Source: Glandiceps talaboti (taxonomy: Eukaryota; Hemichordata; Enteropneusta; Spengelidae). From it: a stretch of DNA of 64,000 bases. Positions within the stretch are counted from its first letter, which is position 1. Each line of letters starts with the position of its first letter. The position numbers and the translations under genes are program-made. This document shows, piece after piece, positions 11,883 through 25,900 of this stretch. The notes below the pieces were generated by a model. It worked only from the letters and a program-made list of their open reading frames with translations. It was not told the DNA's origin and ran no database searches. Location: contig NC_135556.1 of the NCBI RefSeq assembly GCF_964340395.1, forward strand, positions 27,433,829 through 27,497,828, read 5' to 3'.

Positions 11883-13429
11883 CCTAGATTCCAGTACATG
11901 AAAAGAAATATTTTATATTAAGTCACATGTGTGTAAACCTCATCACTGCACATCCTTGTTAAAATGTTGGGAAGGTTATGAACATTTATATACTTAATTT
12001 CCCAATACATATACTGCTGCCAAGTTTTATTGAAAAGTGAAAGGGTTGCTAGTCATTGCAGGCCATACAGATTGTTATAAAGACAAACTTGGATGTAAAG
12101 GGGGCATTTTATTCATGTCCCCCTCCAAAAAATGCCAGTGGAAATGTTGGGTAGCAATTCCCACTCTACCTAAATGCTGGTGTTGTTTTTTTAATACAGT
12201 CTAAAATGGGCAACATGTATTCTATTAGTAGAATAGAAATTGATACTGGACTTGATAGTTATTATGAGGCAAGTTCCCTTGTTTGGATTTGAAGTGAGAC
12301 CAAAATAGCTTTCATCTGAATCTCTCAGATGTCTTCAGCATAATACATTCTATTATTCAACTTGAAATTCCACTTATCACACACAACACATATAATAGTA
12401 GTCACACAGTAGCAATGCATGTATTACAAAACAATGCAATGTAACAGTATAAAACATACACCATAGAAAAACCATTTCTTTGTTTCACTTATTTATTACT
12501 GAAATTTTAAAAGTTTTGTTCCATCTAGTGGTACATCAATAAAATGAGAAACAGCCTCTGAAATGCAATTAGCGATTTTTTAATTTAAAATTGATAACAG
12601 CTGACTCATCAAGCAATGCTAGTCACATCATAACACATTATAGATTCTTGTAATTCTAACAAAATTTACATTCTGCTCATTGAAAGGCTGGATTCCAAAT
12701 TATTTTGCATAAAGTGCACATTACATCTATTATCATCATGCTTTCTTATAGTTAATAGCATGATAGCTTTATGTTTATTTTGCCTTAAATACACAGTAAA
12801 ATAATGATAATACCTCTTAAAATGACCCCTGACATGTAAAGATCTCAAGGTCTTATACTAGTGCCACAAAACTCATTACAAATAGTTTGACATCGTTTAC
12901 ATTGTAGGGTCTTCAAAAGTGGGTATAAAATCGATTCAACTAATCTTCTCTGCATTGTTATAGCCATTTCAAATGGATTAAATACATGTACAGCTGTGAT
13001 ATTCTAATATAGTGGTAACATTACAATGTGTGTTACTCTCACGGTATATAACTTACTCGTACATCTTTAAATGTAAATGCAAAATATGTAAATCCTCAAA
13101 ATCCTAGTAAATCCTCAAAATCCTTCATTTTAAGTGTGTCTTTTCTTTTTAAAAGTTTACATGAACAAGCCTTCAATTGAAGACATGGTTCCCAACTTGT
13201 AGGTTTTATGGCAAACTTATTGTGTAAATCTGAATGGTGTCTTGAGATACAAAACTTCATAATTTCTTGACCAATTGCATTTGTTGACTTTGAATATGGA
13301 GAGTAAACACAAAGGTCAAGATATGGAAAGAAAGCTGATCTTTCTGTTATAGACATTTAAATGGATCAAGTCTTTGTTTATTCAACTTCTTGTGTTAACA
13401 TAAAAAAATAAATTTGGTCATTTCACCTT

Positions 13430-14000
13430 GAAAACATTTGTCAAGGTCAAAGGTCAATGTCCCATTAGAAAGTTCATCATTGTTAATGTGAGGGTAGATA
13501 ACAGGCAAAATGTGCTTGTGTATCACAAACACGGTTGCCATTTTGCTATTCAGTTTAAGGTTGTAAAATTAAGTGACGTGTATGCCTCACATAGTAAAAA
13601 CCAAGACATGATTAAAATATCACCATCATCTGAAACATTTGATTAAAAAGCTATGAAGATAACCCATATTTGGCTATTTGAAGACTTTCAAGGTCAAAGG
13701 TCAGGGTCATAAAAGAAAGCTCATATTTGATAATATGGGTGTAGGGACTTGAATGGAATCACTACATATTACACCTCCAAACTTATGATGCATATTGTGA
13801 AATTTAACAACACATATGGCCGCCATTCAACCATCATAAAACAAAGTGACATGCATGTGTCTCACAAAGTATGTTAACTTTATACCAGGTTTGGTTGAAA
13901 TCAGTTGGTGCATGCCAGAGATATGCGGGTGAACGCACGGGTACGGCCAGACAGAACCCAACGTACAAGTCCCTTCTGCTGGGCAGTGCTCGTCGGGGAA
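13430..14000. repeat. Family B repeat, two monomers with DR1 motifs
   Basis: Two related ~245-bp units. Each carries AGGTCAAAGGTCA (13444-13456 and 13691-13703), a conserved AGAAAGTTCATC/AGAAAGCTCATA block, and later a GCCATTTTG or GGCCGCCATTCA block. Related copies occur at 36000, 57960, 61835 and 63090. Confidence 0.7.
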
Positions 14001-14504
14001 CTAAACAGGTTGAGATGGATAATTTATGTAGGGAATTATCTCTGAATATGATTATTAGACATGAAATATACATTGCACTAAAGTTTTAAAAATTGTGTCT
14101 TGACAAAAATATTTGGTTGTATGTAAATTCATTGCAAAAGAAATACACTTTTTATCTGACAATACAACACAATTACAAAGTGCAAATACCCAGACATAGA
14201 TCATTACTTCTAGTCTGGGTGCTCAAGGGAATATGTACTAGTCTACTACATGGAGTTCAAAATTCTAATTTTGAAAAAAGACAAAATATTATAAAGTTTC
14301 AACACTACGAGTGCTATTTAGAATACAATTTTCTACAATATTTTGATTCTTTTCCAGAGATGTTGTACAGGCTGTGTTTATCAACATTTGAGTTCTCGAT
14401 AATATATCATAGTTTTGGAATTCATTCTTAAAACCTTTTTTGCTAATGAATTCTGTTTAGAACAAAATGACCTAGCATTCGAAAAAGCCCCCCCCTTTTT
14501 TTTT

Positions 14505-14760
14505 TTTTTTTAGTTTTGTTACATTTTTGTTACAAAAGATGGACATGGTGAACCTCAAATGTTGCATTAGTTGATCATTTTCTTGAAACAGTTCAACTAT
14601 GCTGCAATTAAGAATAACCATAGTACTTCGTCATTCTTGATTAATATCACCAATAAACCGGGTCAATAACATCCACACAAAACATATATTCCATGATAAT
14701 TAGCTTATGACTAAATGTCTTGATTGTTCACTACTATGGTTGCCATTCTTTATGGCAGTA
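14505..14760 (+). repeat. Family E dispersed repeat, copy 1
   Basis: About 250 bp sharing long stretches with 46100-46365, for example ATGGACATGGTGAACCTCAA and ATAATTAGCTTATGACT. It starts after a run of T. No open frame; type unknown. Confidence 0.75.
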
Positions 14761-14924
14761 TAGATTTATTTCCAGCCAATGGGGCGTACCCGATGACAAA
14801 GTAACTCCTTCCTTCTATAGCATGTATGAACCTATGTATATTTTGTCTTGAACCTAGCATGAATGAACATAGTTCAGCTGTGCTAATAAATGTGTGTTCA
14901 TGCAATCTCAAACATGTTAATCTT

Positions 14925-15097
14925 GGTGCCATTGATAAGTAGGTGAGAAATACCCCATGGTGCTATTGATAAGTAGGTGAGAAATACCCCATGGTGCTAT
15001 TGATAAGTAGGTGAGAAATACCCCCTGGTGCCATTGATAAGTAGGTGAGAAATACCCCCTGGTGCCATTGAAGTAGGTGAGAAATACCCCCCCCCCC
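14925..15097. repeat. 34-bp tandem repeat, 5 copies
   Basis: The unit is TTGATAAGTAGGTGAGAAAT plus TACCCCATGGTGCC-type sequence. The last copy has a short deletion and ends in a C-run (about 15088-15097). Confidence 0.9.
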
Positions 15098-15199
15098 CTC
15101 CATTGAGACCTAGGTGTTAACTAACACATAACAGACTAAATGATTTCATGACATCAATAAAACTATATAACTTGCACTCTGACTTGAGACAGGATGCTC

Positions 15200-15455
15200 T
15201 TTGCATCTAATAATTACAGTTTTGATTCAAAACGCACACCTCTGGTGCAATCATTATGAATTGAACAATTTCCTGGCTAGACACCAAAGGGCACATCCTT
15301 ACTGAATATCAAAACAATCGGCAGAGTGTTTTTTGGGTTTAAGTTGTCAACACACACACACGCACACACACACACACACACACAGACAGATACTTTAGCA
15401 TGCCTATAGCATTACTGAACCTAAAAAGGTCATGTGTGGTAAAAATATATAGTGA
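15200..15455 (+). repeat. Family A repeat, copy 3 (3' part)
   Basis: Second-monomer remnant, a (CA)n tract (15348-15384), CAGACAGA, then GCCTATAGCATTACTGAACC and a decayed end GGTAAAAATA. Confidence 0.75.
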
Positions 15456-16272
15456 ATGTGACATGGGATAGCCTACCAGAGATTTGAATGAAGTTTGTAC
15501 ACTAAATTAATTTCTTCAATGTTTTGAGCATTGCATGTATGTAGTTTAGAATACTAGTAGAAGAGATATTCACCTAACAAGTCATAGCGTTGCATAGTCT
15601 GTGGTATAGCCTGTATCTACTGGAATTATTTTTGTAAACTCCGCACTGTCACTCCAATATCTCACCTGTTTAAATATTTTATGTACTTATGTGGTCCATG
15701 GAAGTATAATGGGTTACACTTCCATGTGTGATCACATCTCCAAAGGAGCAATTTATAGATAATCTTTTCTATCAACAACTAGATGGTATTACACATGGAG
15801 GTAGAGTTCTTAGTACCTTCATGGCATTACATTATGTAAAGGTATTGTAGACTGGCTACTGTTCACATTTTCTTATGTTCAGAATAAGCCTTGCATGCAT
15901 ATACCAAGTTTTTGTAATGTGTCTGAACTTTGTCAAGATAAAAAAGTATGACACCCTAGCCCAACAGTAATAAGTTATTCTGCTAGATGTGTGGCAGGCT
16001 GGCATTTGTGACTTTTTAATCAAAAATACAGGCTGTGGTTGGCAGGTACATAATGAGCACCGGGTGTGGCTACTTTAAAATCCCTGATAAATGCCGAATA
16101 GGCAGATTTTTGATGATGGACTGGACATCAAGAGCCACATGAGGCATTTTGTATTGTAGATGACATGACATGACAAGTACAAATCACTTTTTAATATAAG
16201 AATTGTATGAGATATGTGTACGTGACTTATATCTATCTAATGGGCTACTGGGCATATTTTTTCTCCTTAAAT

Positions 16273-16463
16273 TTATGCACAAGGCGGGCCTGATATGGTC
16301 CTGGTTTCTAGATCACGAATATCATCCATAATAGCTAAAGTAAGACTCTCTCCAAACACAAACGCACCTAGTACCGTGAAAAAGAACCCTATAACTGTCA
16401 AACAATTGTTCTTGATGTTACTCTCAGTCACTTCTAAGACTCCCGCTTTAAATAAACATATCC
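16273..16463 (-). CDS. SLC38A7: SLC38A7 coding exon 7 (terminal)
   Basis: Residues 414-476 and TAA at 16275-16273. CLTVIGFFFTVLGAFVFGES is the last helix, followed by a short tail ending SGPPCA. Confidence 0.92.
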
Positions 16464-18550
16464 CTGTAAAACAAGTACATAAATCAAGTTAAGTTTACAT
16501 GTATCTCCAGAATATCCTAGTTACTGTCTTGTGTGAAAAGAATATCTATAAATTGCTGGGAGTTTCCCAGAGAAGTACATGTATTTAACAATGTGTACCA
16601 AAACATTTGTACACTGGCAGACAAATTTTATCTTGCAGACACTATAAGTAAGTTAAGAATCTAAGGATATGTACATGTAAATGTTTGCATACTGAATGGT
16701 ATTGTATTATTGCCTAGTACTTGTTGCCATGGAAACCTAACTATTTGTGGCGCTTGCTCATGTTATGTACATGTATATATATTTCAATGTTGTTCTCAAT
16801 TTGATGAATGACAGTGTTTAGTTATGCAACTATCTATGACTGACTACTGGGGTAGTAAGTGATTTTTCAGGAATACAGTTCTTATCAAAATCTATCGCAT
16901 TTAAAATTTAATTTAAATATGTAACTTCACATCAAGAGAAATAATTAAGACTCTTCTTTATAAAAGTCTAATTGAGAAAAGTGGGTGATTATTTTATTGT
17001 TCCATGTTGGCATCAGCTAATAACTTGCTCAGTACAGCTGTAAAATAGACGGTGAAGTGGCTTACTGACTACACATGCATGAATATCAGTTTGTATATGT
17101 TGCACGTGTTATGATCTGGAGCTCTGCTGGGAAGCTAAATGACAAATGATCTTACACCCTACCCTGCATCTTTTCAATTAACCACTTGAAATAAGTTGGT
17201 GGTACAGAGCTTCCCTAAATATAAATTTCAAAGTTGTTCACTATTTTTTTGTAAAATACCTTTTGTGCATCTTTTTACTTACCTGGATAGAATAGAATAA
17301 AAGCAGCAGCTAGGCAGCCTATGACTGATATAACCAACTCAATATCTGGTATAAACAAGGCTAACAGCAAAGTTGCAACAAACCATATCAAGGTGTGCGA
17401 GATACGGAAGACTCTCTCCTTGTAGTGAACAAAGAACAGACACATACCACCCATAGAAGACATAATGCCATGCAATGCCGCCCTGTAAAAAATTAAAAGT
17501 AACTGTTGTTAGAACAGTTTGAATATCTTTGGATATAATAACACTGTTGGGTTCTTATTAAATCTATACAATCAAATACTTCCAAGGTAATATTCATGCT
17601 GCTAGTATATATCGTTGAATGGTGTAGAAGTTCAGCATTAAGAAATTGGCTTATGTCACTTACTGTTGAATGGTCTGATAAATTTGTCTCACAGCTTAGG
17701 TCAAAACCAATCAGTGCAATCTAGCATCTTAAATCTAGAATTGTACATGTATTACTATTTCATATCACAATGGAGGTAAAATACTACCCACAGTTACTAC
17801 AATGCCACATGGTGAATTAATCAGAAAATGTGATTGGGTGATCCTGTTACATAATACTACATCATAATATTTCACTGAATGCTGGAAACTACTGACATCT
17901 CTTTCACAAACACGGTCCATTTGATATAAAAAATAATTGTTATCTATTTTCTATTGCACACTTTATCAATTTGAAAGTAAAATACTGAATTAATCCCATT
18001 AAGTTGCGATGAGATTGACTCACAAGATAATACAACAGCAAAGTGAATAAGCAACACAGAAATGTAAAAAGTACCTTCCAATAATTTCAACATTGGTATT
18101 AACAAAAAATCATCAAGATTAATACAGAAATATAGTACAGTACATATATAACCAAAGACCCTACATGAAAAGATGCATTTCTGTCAGCATTTCACAGAGG
18201 GAATCTCGCTTCTACCAATGTCGTCACGTCTGCAATAATCAAGGCTTAAAAAATACTGTTATCTCATTACCTATATGTAACTGTCTCAGTCAGTAGTTGG
18301 TATCACACAGCCATTTTGAATCACAAATGTTATTGTTTTATCGTTTTTCACTCAAAATTTTGGGCATTTGTAGGTCCAATTTTACTTGTGTACGATCTAT
18401 GATACCTTCCAACAAAATTCAATACTGTAACAGCAAATTGCTGGTTACTGTTCCCTGGCTCTGTTTGATACAACCACACAAAAACTAACAAGAAACTGTA
18501 CATGTACATTAGTACAACTAAACTAATAAAGACATGGTGTGGTGTGGTGT

Positions 18551-18600
<50 letters not shown>

Positions 18601-19950
18601 CATGCGCATGACTTATACTCAAAAATTGCCAGAGCAATTGCCTTGGTATTTGGTGGTACATTACTTGTGGTATCTAGTTGGGAAAGTGTTCAAAGCAACA
18701 TGATCGCATCATGTGTGTAATTTGGGTAAAACAATGCCATTTTTGGTCAAAAAACAAAAGTTATGAAAAGTACAAATTACAAGGGCATTTCATCCAAGTT
18801 GAATCAAAATTACCGAAAAAAGACTGATATACGTAAGATACGAGGTCCTAAAATGACAAAATATTGAGACGTGTGAGTAATATACATACAAACTTTCCAC
18901 TGTAACTCAACAGTGGACATATCGATCGATATTCTTTTCATTGGAAATTGATACAATGTTATGACATTCTGGCTGGTTGTCTCTAAAAGTAACGTTGCCA
19001 AAAATCAAAATGCAGCGCAGATGTAAATAAAGACAATTGCAAGAAAAATTATCCTGTTTAAGCATTTCCTTGATTCATGAAGATTAATACATTGACACAA
19101 TAATGTGGCCTGACGCAATACATAATGTACTGTCGGTGCTTTGCAGAAAAGGAAACAAATAGGCACCATTTCGTTCTGCAGTGGTAGAATGCGCAGTTTT
19201 CTGTTTGTTTCTATGTGGTTGTATTGATCAGAACCAGTGAACAGGCACCTATAACATGCTGTAGTGGTATTGACGTCAGTACAGAGATGAACACAGAAAT
19301 ATAAAACATACCTTCCAACAAAATTCAATATTGGTATTGAAGTAAGCACTGAGATGGAAATCATAAACCTTGCTATCGTTACAGAGATGTCCTTTGCATC
19401 ATAGGATTGTAGTAAATCACTCTTGACCTTATCCCCAAATGTCAAGTATCCAAATATACCAGTCAGCAGGTAAACAACAAAACACAATGACAGTGACAAA
19501 GCTGTTACTTTACTGAATGTTTTCATGGAGCGGTCTTGTAGTGTTGCATACACTGGAACTGCACTTAAATGACACTACAAAAGTGAAGAAAAACACAGAC
19601 AAATTACACATAACATGGAGAACAATGTAGAAATATATTTATTAACACATATTGAATGTGAACGAATCTTTGTAGAAGACACATCCCCAACAACAAATGC
19701 AAACACTGAAGGTACTTTTGAACTATTTAAGTCAAAGATGTCACTAAATTTGAAGGGTAACAAGACACAGCTCTATGGAAGTCAAGATGGTTAAATTTCC
19801 TTAATTTAATACTTTCCTTAACAAAATAACTGAATAAATATTTACAAAACAGCCCGAATGGAAATATGTATATATTAAAAGTTTTCAAAACCAGACATGC
19901 ACAATCTCGGCTTTCTATTTTAATTTCAACAATTAGTGGATATGCCAGTC

Positions 19951-19984
<34 letters not shown>

Positions 19985-22900
19985 CTTTATTTATACTGGA
20001 TAGTTCTTTAAGCATATAAACACTTGTCTCCCAAGAAGTCCAGTGAGGGCCATCCCTCATGGGTTCAGTGTTAAGAATAAGTTTATTAAAGGGGATTCAA
20101 AATACTTTCATTCACTATTGCTATTTTGCTAGATGACATATTCGTGAAACATATTCTGGTTTTAAAAATTTAACAAGCGACCTATCGGTCAGAATAGCTC
20201 CACTGTTTTTTTTTTATTTTATTTTTTATTTTGGTAACATGTAGAAGTGGTTCAGTTCTTCAGCTCTTCACTATGCAGTTTTGTTTTAGCGATGTAATAA
20301 AGTGGTTAGTGGTTTCATATGATGTCTCACTATAAAACACATTTTACACAGAAAGTTGGTAATGTATTGTACTTTTATACCATAGTCACCATTTTATAAC
20401 AAAAATCTACTGTTATGAAAAATTGCACAAAATCTCAGGAAAAAAATGACTGGGAAATGCACACAAGAGGATTTTGAGGTTGGCTATAAATAATTCCAGT
20501 GTCTTACAGCTTTAATGATGAATGAAATAAACTAGGGATCTAAAATAATTTTGAGGCAATTCGAATTTCAATTTTCTAACAAATTTACCAAGTCAACAAC
20601 ATTCAACTTGTACTAGTTGTAGTAGATATAACATCGTCTGATATTTTAATTTACGGAGCTTCTTGTGACCGGCACCTGTCAGCAGATTCGGCCAATTTTT
20701 TTTCATCATTCCATTGTATTTAAACCATGTACTTGACATTTCACAACATTTATAATTCTCAACAAAATACCTCAACATGCCTCACCTCGCTCATACTCAA
20801 AGCAGTTCCGGTATGATCACTGACTAGTCGTACTTGCATACGGAGTACTCTGGGACTCGATTCTGACAATTGTCCCTACTATTTGTTTAGAGTCAAGTCA
20901 GCAATATAGACTCGTGCACCGCCTGTCGTATGTAAGCAGGACTAACCACTGACATGACCAGAGAGAACCTTTTCGGATTTACATGTAAAACGGGGAAAGA
21001 TACGAAAAACATAATGGAAAGTCTGAAGCCAAATTAAAGTTTTAATTATTTTAATTATTTTTACTTGCCAAATATTTGCAATTTGGAAATGGCAAAAGAC
21101 ACATTCATGTCGTTTAAACTGTCGGCCAATAAACAAAGTTTGGTCGATTCACAGTCGGCAGTGAGAATGCTCTTGCATAACTTCAACCGCATGCCTAGGC
21201 ATGCCTTCCTTACGTGAGTCGTCTTCATTCTGGTTCACTGTCACTCCAAATTGAACGACAATATAGAATTAATCACAAGTTACATGTTGTCGGAAAACAT
21301 CAAACTTTTATAGTGGGTCTGAAGTGTGATTTTAGTGAGTACCAAGAACGTGTCCTGTGTTACTACTTGCTGTGGAAAATCGCCTGGTCAAACAAGGTCA
21401 GCTTCAGCTTCTGGTCAAATCAGTCGTTTTCTACCGAAAATTCTTGAACGGAGCGTTACACAACGATCCTACTAAATTTACTTGCCATAGTTATTTGAAA
21501 CACATAAAAATCCATCTTTTTGTGAAATTTGTAAAACTTTCCGGTCCGTAAATTTGTAAAACTATGAGCGAAAAACCGGGTCGAAGTTTTAGGGCCTCAA
21601 GAATGCGTCCCGAATTCGTCGGAAAATCAGTATTCCTAAATGTAATTCCAAAATTTGTTTTGCTGGTACGAAAGAAGAGATGTCAGTTGAGGTTTAGGCG
21701 TTTACAGTATCTAAAATGGTGGACTCTAGTGAAAGTTATGGCGAGTTGAAAATACCCAAAAATAAGGCCCGTGAGCAGCCATTCAAAGTGTAATGGTCGC
21801 AAACTGAAGGATAGATGTATGCAAATAAGGATGTTGTGGACTGGTTGATTATGTAGAAGGGGTGCAGAATTTGGATTTGAAGTTTACAACCCTGTTTCGA
21901 ACACACGCTTGTCATTTGGCTGCATAATGCATAGAATTATGACTATGGCACATATTACATTGCTTGTTTGACGTCAATAGTGTCTTTTGAAAAGTGACAG
22001 TTTACTTAAAGTCTCGTGGTCTGATTTCCAATATGGCGTCGGTCATAATGCTCATTAACATATTAATTTTTTTTTTCAAATTACAAAAAAAAAAATCATC
22101 AAAAATAGAAAAGAAGACTTGAAATTAACAAATCTAAGTAAGCTACCCTCTGTGCATCAACACACCAGATATCAAAGCAATCTGACAAGTAGTATTTGAG
22201 GAGATGATGAAAATATCATTTTTGAAAAAAAAATCATAAAAAATTGAAAATGGCACAGATCAACTTGGCATGAACAAATCTGAATAGCCTCCTCCCAGGA
22301 CATGCACACCAAATATTGAAGTATTCTGGCTGTTACTTTCGGAGAAGATGATGAAAATAAAAAAAGTTGACGGACACCTATGATTCACCTATACCTCTAT
22401 ACTCTATACTCACCTATACCTAAAGCTACGCTTTCAGCTTTCGCTGACAGCGGAGCTAAAAAAGTGTCTGCAAACACCTTAAAATGACAGTTTTTCAGTC
22501 AGTTCCTATTGGTTTTACTTTGAGAGTTTTCAGGTATTTCTGATCCCACCACTGATGATCATGCCATTTTGTAACGTCATAGAGAGAATAATTTAGCATT
22601 CAGGCTATGACGAGCATAGTCTATACGTGACTAAAACTCAACAACATTGTGAAAAAAATGCATCGTTGATGGTTGTAATAGATATCAGTGGACCATTTAC
22701 CCACACTACCTTGCTAATGTCAATTTGAAGTTTCCATATATGTCCTCCCATATTTTTTAAATGAGCAAAATAAATGAAAACGGCTAGACTCGATATACAT
22801 GTATAATTGTAATTTCGGGGTATTTCATATATTTAATATTTTTTATTCAAATATTCACGGAAAACTACAAGAAGATGTATCATGACATGCAGCACCTCAA

Positions 22901-25900
22901 TATTTTTGTCCCATAATATGTACGCTAATTGATTCGATTTGCTCTGATCATATGGAAGCACGCTTCGAGTCATTGCATCTAAATAGCACTAAGTACCACT
23001 CTAAAGGCGAGGTTTATATAACTTACTTGCCAAATTTAGATAAAAATGATGTAAACAAAAGGAGGTTTATTAACTGGACTTTATTATCAGCAGAATTATG
23101 AAATTTCGCGAGTCTCACATTTTCATTTAATGACGAGTCTAAAAAAATTGCATGTATTCCCTTGTTGCAATGGCACATCATACAACAATCCAATATTCAT
23201 TCGAAGAATTTTGTTAAGAATCATGGTATCAGAAGTATACAGTTTAGGAAACCAACAAATCAAATATCAAGATGTGTTCATGATATTCTATATGATTGGA
23301 CAATATTGACGCCAGCAATCAAGGTCATGACCCAATGCATGGTTATGAGCGAGAGCCTGCAACTAGATCGGAGCCATGTTCGCTCCAATTTCTGTTTGTT
23401 TTGAAGTTAGAGACATTACTTCTGTAAGAATTTTGCAATATATCTAATTGATAAATATGGATTATATGGATAAATTCAAGCCAAGTGTGGTCTCCGAGTC
23501 CATAGGTACACTATTCAGCTTTGATCAGGGAAGGGTGCTACTGCATGGTGCGGCTGCGACGACTTCTGCAAAACAAAACTATTGCCTTGACAACACTACC
23601 TCCCAACTACCGATAATTAAATACCCCTAATAATTATCACTTGTACACCATGACCAAAAACACGCAATAAATTGAGTCCCCAACAAGTCGATGAGACCTA
23701 CATGTACTTCTGTTCAGTCCGAATGCAAGTTTCTGAGGTTTTATGTGGGTCCCAGAGTACTGCGCTCTAGACAGCCCTGGTCGAAAATAATACATGTAAA
23801 TTCGGTGTCACAAGCAAAGCATTTGACAATACAACTTTATTACAAGACCACAACAAAAACTGTGAAACATTTACAGGTCACTGTCATTCCATATATAGAC
23901 AAAAAAATTAGGCTGGCATCATTTTTTGTCTTGCCAAGGTAGTAAAGGCCTACACCGCAAAACCATTGAACTTTAGTAGCAATCAACTTCTGGGATGGGA
24001 AAAAAATCGGCAATTAGAACATCATGCTTGGTTCGAATGATTATTTTTTGGGTCAATACATTCTAGTTATCATTAGAGGCATTTTGATATTGACTTGTAA
24101 CAGTAGTTGAGCTCCTAGTTTTATAGAGGTCCATGTTGCTAATATTGTACGACACATCACCTACATAAAAAGCCAAATCAATCTATTGAACATGGTAAAA
24201 TCATCATTGAAAGAAGATTCATCACTCTCAGATCAATTCTGATGAGTATCAAAGTCAGAATTCCTACTGTCTGCCATTGCTTACTATACAAACTGGCATC
24301 AAACCGTCCCCTCTATAATAATGTCAAAATCTCCAAAGGGAGAATAGGCAGTACAACTGTAAATTCATGGCTGTTTGGGTCACTGCTGATTGCCAGTTTT
24401 AACTTTTTCTTACTTATCATGCAATTTTGAATGGTTAGCTTTGCATGTACTGGTTAAGACTCAAGTTATTAAGAGATATATAAAGAACATTTTTCAAGGT
24501 TGTGGTAGGGGGCATTTTGAATCACCTTTAAATAATGAGTGAATCTATGAGGTATAGGACACTACAATAGTTCACAAGTTGCTTTTCCTTTCTTCTAGTG
24601 GTCTGAGCTTTCTGCAACCCTAAGCATGATTGGGGAAATGCTACCAACAACAAACATAATCTATGTTGTCTAAAAACATAAGAACCACTAGCTTACCTGA
24701 AATGCGAAGCAGATAACAGGAATAACTGCAAACATATCCAACCAACTTGTCGGATGACTGTCAAGTTGTTTTGGTGGGGTGTAATTGCCTGAGAAGTACT
24801 GGAAGACAACTATAATGACCACATAAATAGTGGCAAGGACTCCAAATAGACTGAAAAGAAGAACAAGAGGGTGAAAAGTTCAAAGAGGAACATTTTGTAA
24901 CTTTCTCAGGTGTATTGCAGAGAACTTTTCCATTACAAGTGTTCTCCCAAGTTTTGAAAACAGTATTGGTCAGTTGTTGACATTTGTATACATTAATAAT
25001 CATACTGTAAATCGATGCATGCAGGTAGTAACAATTAACATAATATAATTGACTAATTATAGCCTAAAACATAGCATCAATGGCATAAAACAACTGCAAC
25101 TTTATTGCTTATATTAATCCAGTTGCCTATCAAACCCTGTTGTTACCTTTACCATATACACCATACCATCATGTAGTTGTTGGTATGAGCACAGTCTTGT
25201 TGCTTGGCATATTTGAATTCACCTTCTGGATGCTTATCCACTTGCCTAACCATCCTTGTTATCTTTGTGATATACACAATCACATATACACACATTATTT
25301 GGCTGTTGCTATGGGTGTGATTTTGTTGCTAGAGATATTTGCACATATTTTTTGAATGTTTATTCACATGTCCATTCCTGTCGTCTTTGCAATAGACAAC
25401 ATCATTTGGCTGTTGCTATGGGCATTGTCTTGTTACTAGGGATGTTTGCATACATTTTTTGAATGTTTATTCACTTGACTATTAGATGATATTATTTTTG
25501 CAAAATATATTAGCACTTGGCTGTTGCTAAGGGCGTGGTCTTGTTACTAGGGATGTTTACATACTTTTTTTGAATGTTTATTCACTTGACTATTAGATGA
25601 TATTATTTTTGCAAAATATATTAGCATTTGGCTGTTGCTAAGGGCGTGGTCATGGTTGCCTGGGCAACTGTCTCAAAATGTTTTGAACAACATCTACAGC
25701 ATAACACTTCTGGACACATCTGACCACATTTTGGCCCATCAACCAAGTTCTTTTTGAGATATAAAATTTAGACCAAAATTCACATATTTACTCCCAATTT
25801 GCATATAATCTGCTTATGAGATTATCACATGCTTATTAGTTCTTTGTTACATATCCCCAAATACATCCCCATTAAATTTCAGCCCAATCTGTCCAGTAGT

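Larger units (their letters stand above)
8926..16272. other. Intergenic region between ANKLE2 and SLC38A7
   Basis: No gene is supported here. It holds a LINE fragment (10781-11807), a G-run (about 9741-9757), recurring GACCTGCGA-type sequence (9510-9560 and ~10090-10130), a family B block (13430-14000), a family E repeat (14505-14760), a 34-bp tandem array and a family A 3' fragment. Short open frames show no domain or plausible exon signals. Confidence 0.6.
19575..24696. other. SLC38A7 intron 4 (5.1 kb)
   Basis: Holds a retroposon tail near 19950 and a family C element (22040-22460). The stretch 20800-21800 is less AT-rich than its surroundings and has several short open frames, but no domain, family match or convincing splice pair. 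No nested gene can be supported. Confidence 0.5.

Noticed and set aside
18502-18720. Open frames of Val/Cys or Thr/His repeats (also near 27068, 32167, 32286, 45525, 52150, 62745)
   Set aside because: Translations of GT/CA microsatellites.
21214-21749. Possible nested gene in SLC38A7 intron 4
   Set aside because: Less AT-rich with short open frames, but no recognisable domain, consistent reading frame or splice pair.
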